This document shows, piece after piece, positions 57,749-64,000 of a stretch of DNA of 64,000 nt; the stretch's first letter is position 1; the number at the start of each line of letters is the position of its first letter. Source of the DNA: Candidatus Wallbacteria bacterium (GTDB taxonomy: Bacteria > Muiribacteriota > UBA6191 > JACPRK01); assembly GCA_016190005.1 (NCBI GenBank), contig JACPRK010000146.1, forward strand, positions 21,388 to 85,387, read 5' to 3'. The position numbers were made by a program, and so were the translations under genes. Below the pieces are notes generated by a model that worked only from the letters and a program-made list of their open reading frames with translations, did no database searches and was not told the origin of the DNA.

Positions 57749-60187
57749 TCAGACCGTGCGGCCCATCATGCGCAGCATCGGGCCGGCGGCCTGGAGGATC
57801 ATGCGCTCGGTGAAGGTGAGGCGCTGCAGACGGTCGTGCACGAAGCGGTTGCGGCCGATGTCGTCGCAGCTCTTGTAGCAGCCGACGCGCGCGCCGGGGT
57901 CTTTACCGATCAGCGAGAAGAAGGGATCGGAGCGCGGGATGAGGCTGGCCTTCTCCCGGAACCAGCGGTGCTGCTGGCCGCCCCAGATCTCGGTGAAGCT
58001 TCTCTCGAAGATGTTGCCGAGCGGGATCTTGTCGCCCTTCATGCAAGGCGTCACGCTGCCGTCGGCCATGATGCGCGCGAAGTGGAAGCCGATGGTGCAG
58101 GGCAGCACGGACAGGTTCTTCTCGTCGTGGAGCCCCGCGACGGTCCCCGGGTCGGCGATGCGATTGACGAAGACGTCGAAGTCGAAGAGCTCCGGCCGGC
58201 CGCCGCAGGCCGCGTTCTTCTCCTGCATCTGGCGGCACTGCTCGTGCAGCCGCTTGCGATCGGCCTCGTCGAAGAGGAGACACTCCGTGCGGCCGGGGAT
58301 GGTGTCGACGGGGGCGAACTCGATGGCGTCGGCGCCGATGTCGCGGGCGAAGTCGTGCATCAGCGGGAACTCGTGCGCGTTGAGCTTGCTGATGACGTTG
58401 TAGAGCTTCACGAAGGGCTGGCGCCGGCCGCCGCGCAGCTTGCAAAGGTGCGAGAGCGTGGCCACAACGCGTTCGAAGGTCTCCTCGGCCTTGTTGGGGT
58501 GCGAGTGGGTGTAGGTGCGGGCCGTGGCCGCCCAGAGGCTGACGGTCAGGTTGTCGACGCCGAGCTCGACGACCCGGGCAGCCTTGGCCTTGTCGACGTT
58601 GGAGAAGTTGGTGTGGATGGTCACGGCCAATCCGCGCGCTTTGATGTGCGCCAGCAGGTCGAGCAGCTGCGGGTACATCCAGGGGTCGCCGCCGCCGGCC
58701 AGGTAAATCTCACGCGTTCCCATCCCGGCAAGCTCGTCGACGAGCCCGATGAGCCGTGCCAGCGGGATGCTCTTGCCGCGGTCCGCGTGCGGCATCGCCT
58801 TGTCCGCCAGCAGCGGCGAGAAGCTCCAGCAGGCGATGCAATCGTTGTTGCAGGCGTTCGTGACGTCGAGCTGCACCATCCTGGGCCCCGTAAAAGAATG
58901 GCGCCCCTCCAGGGCGCCGACCAGATCCAGGTTTTGCTTCACGAGCCGCGTCACCTTCGACATCGCATCGTCGCGAAGCGGCGCCGGCACCTCCGGCGGC
59001 CCGACAGGGGCCCTCGGCGGTCCGCCCGGTCCGAACCGGCGGATGCGCCACTCCTCGAGCACCTGGGAGAGCAGGTCCAGGACTCGCCCGGCGCCCCCGC
59101 CCCAGTGGCCGTGGTCCTGCGCCGCCACACGCGCGCGCGCGGCCACCTCCCGGGCGTGCGCAGGCTCCTGGAGCACGGTCTCGATCGCCCGCACGTGGCC
59201 CATGAAATCCGAGGGGAGCGCCTGGAATCCCGCGTCGCCCAGCACTCCTGGGACCTCCCCCACGGCCGAGGCGACGATCGGCTTGCCGATCGCCATGGCC
59301 TGGACGACCTCCAGCGGCGGCCGAGCCCGGTCGGCGGCCGTGTCGGAATAGACGACGACCACCACCGTCGCCGCCGCCAGGATCGCCGGCAGCCCGAAGC
59401 GCCCGACCGGACCCGCGAAGACGGCCCGGCGATCGCCCGTGTACTTCTCGACCAGCGGCCCCATCGTCCCGACCTCGCCCGAGAGCAGTGCCGTGACGTC
59501 CTTGATGTTGACGTCCATCGCCAGCCCCATCCTCAGGAAAAGCGCCGTGTGCTCGGGCCGGCCCATGAAGTAGACGATCTTCCCCGAAAGCCCCAGCTCC
59601 CGGCGCACCGGGCCCCCGTCGGCCACCGGGCTGAACTGCTTGATGTCGACCCCCGTGGGCGCGTGCACTACCCAGTCGGGATTGGCGCCCCTGGAGAGCA
59701 CCAGATCCCGCAGCTCGGAGGACGACACGGAGACACTGTCGGCCAGCCGCGGAATCGCTCGCTCCGCGGCCAGGAGCGGCCAGCGCGTCGCCCGGCGCAT
59801 CGAGGCAGCCCCCAGATTCTCCGAGTCCCACTCGTCCCAGTCGCAGTGGACCGGCTTGCGCGTCAGATAGCTCGCCGCCAGCGCCACCGTCGCCACGTGC
59901 GGCAGGGCCGACTGGAAGTAGATCACGTCCGCCCACTCCGCCAGGCGCGCGAAGTCCTGGATCTTCTTCATGTACGTGGTCGAGTGACGGATGAGCGGGA
60001 TCGTCTCGAAGGAGAACTCCTGCCGGTTGCGCGCTTCTTCGACCGGGATCGTGTCCGGCTTCAGCGAGTAGACCAGCTTCACGTCCTCGCCCCGCCGTCG
60101 AAACTCCGAGGCCAGCCCCAGCCCTCGGGCCACGCGCTGGCTCGAGTCCTGGTAGACGTCCTCCGGATGGAGCATCAAGATCCGCAT
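57749..60187 (-). CDS. Fusion of GT4 glycosyltransferase and radical SAM/SPASM enzyme
   Basis: 812 residues, one frame. Residues about 1-385: GT4/GT-B fold, with RILMLHPEDVYQDSSQRVAR at the start, KIVYFMGRPEHTALFLRMGL, and ARPPLEVVQAMAIGKPIVAS with GEVPGVLGDAGFQ. Residues about 430-790: radical SAM core with MVQLDVTNACNNDCIACWSF (CxxxCxxC), EIYLAGGGDPWMYPQLLDLL, and a SPASM-like end (ITPCMKGD-like VTPCMKGDKIPLGNIFERSF) with further cysteines (VGCYKSCDD). The chemistry would be 5'-deoxyadenosyl-radical modification joined to a sugar transfer; the substrate is unknown. It is divergent from the next gene. Confidence 0.88.
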   Translation of the reverse strand: MRILMLHPEDVYQDSSQRVARGLGLASEFRRRGEDVKLVYSLKPDTIPVEEARNRQEFSFETIPLIRHSTTYMKKIQDFARLAEWADVIYFQSALPHVATVALAASYLTRKPVHCDWDEWDSENLGAASMRRATRWPLLAAERAIPRLADSVSVSSSELRDLVLSRGANPDWVVHAPTGVDIKQFSPVADGGPVRRELGLSGKIVYFMGRPEHTALFLRMGLAMDVNIKDVTALLSGEVGTMGPLVEKYTGDRRAVFAGPVGRFGLPAILAAATVVVVVYSDTAADRARPPLEVVQAMAIGKPIVASAVGEVPGVLGDAGFQALPSDFMGHVRAIETVLQEPAHAREVAARARVAAQDHGHWGGGAGRVLDLLSQVLEEWRIRRFGPGGPPRAPVGPPEVPAPLRDDAMSKVTRLVKQNLDLVGALEGRHSFTGPRMVQLDVTNACNNDCIACWSFSPLLADKAMPHADRGKSIPLARLIGLVDELAGMGTREIYLAGGGDPWMYPQLLDLLAHIKARGLAVTIHTNFSNVDKAKAARVVELGVDNLTVSLWAATARTYTHSHPNKAEETFERVVATLSHLCKLRGGRRQPFVKLYNVISKLNAHEFPLMHDFARDIGADAIEFAPVDTIPGRTECLLFDEADRKRLHEQCRQMQEKNAACGGRPELFDFDVFVNRIADPGTVAGLHDEKNLSVLPCTIGFHFARIMADGSVTPCMKGDKIPLGNIFERSFTEIWGGQQHRWFREKASLIPRSDPFFSLIGKDPGARVGCYKSCDDIGRNRFVHDRLQRLTFTERMILQAAGPMLRMMGRTV

Positions 60188-60431
60188 TCCGGTTGAACTC
60201 TACCTGCGCATGCCGCGTGGCGGCAAGGGAGAACGCCGGGGGGGGAGCGACGGACAAAGTCGGCGGAAAGCGGGTACAAGCACCGGAAGCCCGGCCAACC
60301 GACCGGACGACTGCCAGATCTCGAGCGGGCTTCGGGAGCCAGCCCCCGTTTTCCACCTCCGGGCCCGCGACCTTGCCGAGACCCTGCCGGGGGGGCGGCC
60401 CGCGCGCTTTCCCCATGGTAAATTCGCGGGC

Positions 60432-62288
60432 ATGAGCGACCGGGCGCGGGCGGACCGAAAGCGGGTTGTCGTGCTGGGCGCCGACGGGCTCGACCCCGGG
60501 GTGCTGGGCGAGCTGCTGGAGCAGGGACGGCTGCCGACGCTGGCTCGGCTGGCAGCGGCTGGCGGCGGGCCGTACCGGCTGGGCACGAGCTACCCGAGCG
60601 CGTCGCCAGTGGCGTGGTCGAGCTTCATCTCGGGCAAGAACCCGGGCGGTCACGGCATCTTCGATTTCCTGGAGCGCGACAGGCTCACGTACCTCCCGCG
60701 GCTGGCGCTATCGCGAGTGAAGCGGGGGCTGTTCGGCTGGCCCACGGTCGTCAGCAACCGACAGGGCGGGTCGTTCTGGGAGCGGACCGACCGGGCAGGC
60801 CTGGTCACGAGCCTGATGTTCTTGCCGGTGACCTTTCCGCCGCCGAAGCTCTCGGGGCGCGTGCTGTCGGGGCTGGGCACTCCGGACATCCGGGGGAGCT
60901 GGGGGACGTACACGTATTTTTCGAGCCGCCTGGCGCGCTCCGAGGAGACGATGATGGGCGGCGTCCTCGTGCCGCTCGAGCTCAGGGGCGACGAGGCGCG
61001 CGCGGCGCTCGAGGGGCCGTTCGGCAAGTCCGTCGATGTGACCTTCCGGCGCGAGATCCGCGGCGGCGCGCACGGGCTGGTCCTCACGCTGGCGGGCCGC
61101 TCGGAGTGGGTGGCCGAGGGCGAGTTCAGCGGCTGGTTCGAGCCGGTGTTCCGGGTCTATGGAGTCGTGCCGGCGCGAGGGCTCTGCCGGCTCTACGTCT
61201 CGGCCGCGGGGCAGCACGTGGAGGTCTACTGTTCGCCCGTCAACATGCACCCGGGCGGCCCGCCGATGGCGGTCGGCTACCCGGCTTCCGAATCAGCCAC
61301 GGCCGCGCGCCGCCACGGTCTCTACAAGACGCTGGGCTGGGACATGGACACGTGGGCGCTGGAGGAAGAGCGGCTCTCGGAGGCTGCCTTCCTGAAGGAC
61401 CTGGAGCAGACGATCGCCAGCCGTAGCGCGATGCTCGTCGACGAGGTGCGCCGGGGCGACTTCGATCTGTTCGTCGGTGTGATGCAGGAGACCGATCTCA
61501 CCCAGCACGTCTTCTGGCGGTACCGCTGCGGGGCCGATGGGCCTGCCGACCACGCCGGCGCGATTGCCCGGGTCTATCAGGAGGTCGACCGCGTCGCCTC
61601 CGAGATGCTCTCAGCGCTTACGCCCGGCGACACGTTTCTGGTCCTCTCCGATCACGGGTTCGGAGGCTTTCACCGCGCCGTGAATCTGAACAGCTTCCTA
61701 CGCGATACCGGTTTCCTCGGCGAGCTTGGCGGCCCCGCGGTACCCGTGCGGGTCAGCAGCATCGCACCGGGCCGATCGCCGCAGGTCTCAATCGACTGGG
61801 CCAAGACGCGGGCCTACTCGTACGGGCTCGGAAACATCTGGCTCAACGTCCGGGGGCGGGAAGGAGCCGGCATCGTCGACGACGGGCGCGATTACACCCG
61901 CACGCGCGAGCAACTGGCCGAGCGGTTGCTGGGCCTGCGTGATCCCGTGAGCGGCAGCGCGGCCGTGCGTTCGGTCTACTTCCGGGAGCAGCTCTACAGC
62001 GGCGCTTGCTTCGCCGAGGCGCCCGACATCCTGGTGGGCTTTCACGATGGCTTCCGGGCGAGCTGGGACGCCGCGCTCGGAGGCGTGGCGCTGGAGACCT
62101 TCGCGCCGAACGCGGGCCGATGGCAGGGTGACCATTGCAGCCGGGACCCCGCAATCACACCCGGGGTGCTGCTGGCGAACCGGCCGCTGCTTCACGCCGA
62201 TCCGACGCTGCTCGATCTGGCGCCGACGCTGCTGGCCTCGGTCGGCTGCGAGGTCCCGCGCGAGCTGGAAGGGCGCGTGCTCCTGTGA
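60432..62288 (+). CDS. Alkaline-phosphatase-superfamily phosphodiesterase/transferase
   Basis: 618 residues from ATG 60432. The type I phosphodiesterase/nucleotide pyrophosphatase fold is seen: VVVLGADGLDPGVLGELLEQ at the N-terminus, YPSASPVAWSSFISGKNPGG with the likely Ser nucleophile, HGIFDF, DLFVGVMQETDLTQHVFWRY, FLVLSDHGFGGFHRAVNLN and a GDH near the C-terminus. Members remove or transfer phospho-groups from lipids, sugars or nucleotides. It overlaps the next gene by four bases (GTGA), so the two are co-translated. No signal peptide, so cytoplasmic unless unusual. Function is open. Confidence 0.82.
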   Translation: MSDRARADRKRVVVLGADGLDPGVLGELLEQGRLPTLARLAAAGGGPYRLGTSYPSASPVAWSSFISGKNPGGHGIFDFLERDRLTYLPRLALSRVKRGLFGWPTVVSNRQGGSFWERTDRAGLVTSLMFLPVTFPPPKLSGRVLSGLGTPDIRGSWGTYTYFSSRLARSEETMMGGVLVPLELRGDEARAALEGPFGKSVDVTFRREIRGGAHGLVLTLAGRSEWVAEGEFSGWFEPVFRVYGVVPARGLCRLYVSAAGQHVEVYCSPVNMHPGGPPMAVGYPASESATAARRHGLYKTLGWDMDTWALEEERLSEAAFLKDLEQTIASRSAMLVDEVRRGDFDLFVGVMQETDLTQHVFWRYRCGADGPADHAGAIARVYQEVDRVASEMLSALTPGDTFLVLSDHGFGGFHRAVNLNSFLRDTGFLGELGGPAVPVRVSSIAPGRSPQVSIDWAKTRAYSYGLGNIWLNVRGREGAGIVDDGRDYTRTREQLAERLLGLRDPVSGSAAVRSVYFREQLYSGACFAEAPDILVGFHDGFRASWDAALGGVALETFAPNAGRWQGDHCSRDPAITPGVLLANRPLLHADPTLLDLAPTLLASVGCEVPRELEGRVLL

Positions 62289-63865
62289 CGCAGGGCGGGC
62301 GGGGCGAGCCGGGCGCTGCCCCCGCCGGGCCCGGGGAAACCCGTGGCGTCTACCTGTACCGGGTTTTCACCGAAAACCCGGTACAGGTAGACGCCACGGA
62401 GTTACGTGCCTCTGCTGCCGAGGCCGGGGACCGGCTTTCGGTCGAGAGCCGGGCGCTCGTCTGGCTGGCAGTTGCGGCGGGGCTCTTCCTGCGGTTCTAC
62501 CGGATCGACTGCCAGAGTCTCTGGTTCGATGAGCTGCTCTCCGCGACGGCTGCGGGCGCGGAGTCGCTGGCCCAGCTCTTCAGCGCGCACCTGGTGCACC
62601 ACACCCATCCGCCCGGGTATGGGGTTCTGCTCTGGGGCTGGGCGCGGCTCTTCGGGGACTCCGAAGTGTCGTTGCGGATGTCGAGCGCGCTGGCGGGAGC
62701 GGCCGGCTTGCTGGTGTTCTGGCAGATGATGCGCAGACGGTTCGCGGAGCCCGTCGCCGCGGTGGCGCTAGTGCTCCTGGCGCTGACCTATCCGGGGATT
62801 CATTTCGCACAGGAGGGCCGCCCGTACGCGATCCTGATATTGCTGGCGACTGTCGCGACGGCGCTCTGGCTCGACATGCTGGTGTCGGTAGACGCCGGGA
62901 CGCCGGTCGGAGCGGGGCCGTTGGCGCGATTCCTGGCGGTCGCGGTCCTGGCGTCACAAGCGCACTACTACGGGCTGGCGCTGGTCGTCTTTCAGGGGCT
63001 GGGGCTGCTGGCGCTCTCGGCGGCGCGAGGCGTGAGTGTCCGGGGACCGCTGGTCGTGGCGGCGCTGCTGGCGGCTTCGTACGCGCCCTGGATTGGTGTC
63101 ATGGCCGGTACGGCGCGTGGGTACAGCGGCTTCGAGGGGCCCGGCCGGCCCGGGCTGGTCTGGCTGCTCACCTTCGGGGCGTTCCTGCTCTACAACAAGA
63201 ACCTGCTGTCGGCGCTCGTGGCGGTAGCGCTCTTCGTTGCTCCGGCCGTGGCGCAGGCGCGGCTTCTCCGGGAAAGGCTGGTGGAGCTTCTGCGAGGAAG
63301 GGAGGCGAGAGGCTGGGGACTCCTCTTCCTCGTGGTGGTCACGACGGCCGTTCCAATGCTGGTCAGTCAGCACACGAACATCCTGGGGCACCGCTACCTG
63401 GTCATCCTCTGCCCGGCGGTCTATCTACTGGCGGCGCACTGGATCGTCGCCGCGACGCCGACGGCGGCCGCGGCGGTGCGGCTGACGTTCGGGGTCTGCG
63501 CGCTGGCCCTGGCCGTAGAGGTGCCGAAGTTCTATCGTCCGCACAACGAGCAGTGGCGGGAAGCGGCCGCTCACGCGCTGGCCAAGGCCGGCCCGGGCGA
63601 CGCCGTCGTGGCGGTCACCTTCCCGGAGCTCTTCCGGTACTACTTCCGCCAGGCGGGCCGGCCGCAGCTTCCGGAGACCGCCAGGCCAGAGGAGTTGCTG
63701 GAGCGACTGGCTCGTGTCAAGGCTGCGGGCGGCCGCAGCCTCTTCGTGTTGCGCGCGCGCGATCCCGGGCTGGAGCCGCAGGTGGAGTCAGCGCTGCGTC
63801 GCGCCGCCGCGCGCGCCGAGGTGCTCGAGCTCCGCCACGCCACGGTCTATAGGTTCGATCCGTGA
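62285..63865 (+). CDS. ArnT/PMT-like GT-C membrane glycosyltransferase with an in-frame palindromic element
   Basis: 526 residues from GTG 62285, which overlaps the previous stop. Residues 1-40 are low complexity and include the translated 59-bp palindrome (RGVYLYRVFTENPVQVDATE). From about residue 60 it is a polytopic membrane protein: LFLRFYRIDCQSLWFDELLS, HHTHPPGYGVLLWGWARLFG, LRMSSALAGAAGLLVF, AQEGRPYAILILLATVATAL. The DE and HPPGY in the first loop and QEGRPY are the PMT/ArnT-type GT-C pattern. A palindrome at the N-terminus is unusual for this family. Confidence 0.8.
   Translation: MTQGGRGEPGAAPAGPGETRGVYLYRVFTENPVQVDATELRASAAEAGDRLSVESRALVWLAVAAGLFLRFYRIDCQSLWFDELLSATAAGAESLAQLFSAHLVHHTHPPGYGVLLWGWARLFGDSEVSLRMSSALAGAAGLLVFWQMMRRRFAEPVAAVALVLLALTYPGIHFAQEGRPYAILILLATVATALWLDMLVSVDAGTPVGAGPLARFLAVAVLASQAHYYGLALVVFQGLGLLALSAARGVSVRGPLVVAALLAASYAPWIGVMAGTARGYSGFEGPGRPGLVWLLTFGAFLLYNKNLLSALVAVALFVAPAVAQARLLRERLVELLRGREARGWGLLFLVVVTTAVPMLVSQHTNILGHRYLVILCPAVYLLAAHWIVAATPTAAAAVRLTFGVCALALAVEVPKFYRPHNEQWREAAAHALAKAGPGDAVVAVTFPELFRYYFRQAGRPQLPETARPEELLERLARVKAAGGRSLFVLRARDPGLEPQVESALRRAAARAEVLELRHATVYRFDP
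62341..62399. repeat. 59-bp near-perfect palindrome, copy 1 (within coding sequence)
   Basis: 28-bp arms (62341-62368 and 62372-62399) are perfectly complementary around the 3-base loop ACC. The arm reads CCGTGGCGTCTACCTGTACC then GGGTTTTC. It lies in frame in the 62285-63865 gene. A second copy is at 63952. Confidence 0.95.
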
Positions 63866-63951
63866 GTCGGGCGGTGGCGGCGGGCGATGGGCGTCGGCCA
63901 ACGAGTCAGCGCAAGACGGCGAGCTTGGCCGTGGCGCGGGGAAATCCGGTG

Positions 63952-64000
63952 GCGTCTACCTGTACCGGGTTTTCCAGGAAAACCCGGTACAGGTAGACGC
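63952..64000. repeat. Palindrome copy 2 (cut by window edge)
   Basis: 24-bp perfectly complementary arms (63952-63975 and 63977-64000) around a single A; the element probably continues past the window. Its core GCGTCTACCTGTACCGGGTT is the same as copy 1, and both are preceded by GGGGAAA-Y-CC. It lies 87 bases after the stop of the GT-C gene. Confidence 0.93.

Noticed and set aside
62341..62399. Simple rho-independent terminator between the phosphodiesterase and GT-C genes
   Set aside because: The GT-C reading frame starts at GTG 62285 before the hairpin and no other start codon is available after it before the membrane domain; there is no T-run.

Overview
The window is high-GC bacterial chromosome carrying about 50 genes. 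Gram-negative features are clear: a Kdo transferase, a TolC-type outer-membrane efflux protein, and many exported proteins. The mix of a eukaryote-like carbamoyl-phosphate synthase, a large Ser/Thr kinase with an extracytoplasmic BNR (sialidase-like) region, a pentameric ligand-gated ion channel, DUF1579 and Ig-like secreted proteins, and the prkA/yeaH/spoVR trio would fit an uncultured Acidobacteriota-like or related soil or sediment lineage. That placement is inference only; the window has no rRNA or other phylogenetic marker.

Layout. 0-9 kb: truncated ABC-F ATPase, a secreted Gly-rich repeat protein, a GT-C-like membrane protein, an acyltransferase, a receiver protein, an exported rhodanese and a B12-binding radical SAM protein. 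9-18 kb: quinone oxidoreductase, the carA-carB operon, and two exported proteins, one very large with Ig-like repeats. 18.3-25.8 kb: an accessory region with many decayed genes (PqqD-like, HigA/ImmA-like, trehalose-phosphatase, Kef-type antiporter, alginate-lyase-like and kinase fragments) among an intact histidine kinase, a TPR protein and a nucleotidyltransferase. 25.8-30 kb: a methyltransferase overlapped with a ligand-gated channel, then the kinase-BNR protein. 30-35 kb: prkA, yeaH and spoVR homologues and a PspA-like coiled coil. 35-40 kb: a tandem-receiver protein and an ECF-S-like/larC/larE/larB nickel-pincer cofactor operon. 39.7-44 kb: an HD protein, aroB, two tRNA-Ser genes and transketolase. 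44-51.6 kb: a coiled coil/SPFH-zinc ribbon/carboxypeptidase-regulatory-domain set, a peptidase C26 amidotransferase, a D-aminoacylase, a HAD-like protein without its catalytic aspartates, TolC and a HEAT-like protein. 51.6-64 kb: an envelope and glycan region with a KdtA-GT4 fusion, GT-C proteins, ugd, a GT4-radical SAM-SPASM fusion and an alkaline-phosphatase-superfamily protein.

Two kinds of repeat cut across the annotation. The first is a set of 7-bp-period tandem arrays (CAGGNNT/GAGGCTT and CTACTGR/GAGTAGT types) between genes. They often begin inside the last codons of a gene and supply its stop codon, and some are arranged as inverted pairs able to form long hairpins. The second is a 59-bp near-perfect palindrome (28-bp arms) lying in frame inside the N-terminal coding region of the last gene, with a second copy at the right edge of the window.

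Many adjacent genes overlap by four bases (ATGA, TTGA or GTGA), which points to translationally coupled operons. Start codons are often GTG or TTG and several are uncertain; alternatives are given in the entries.
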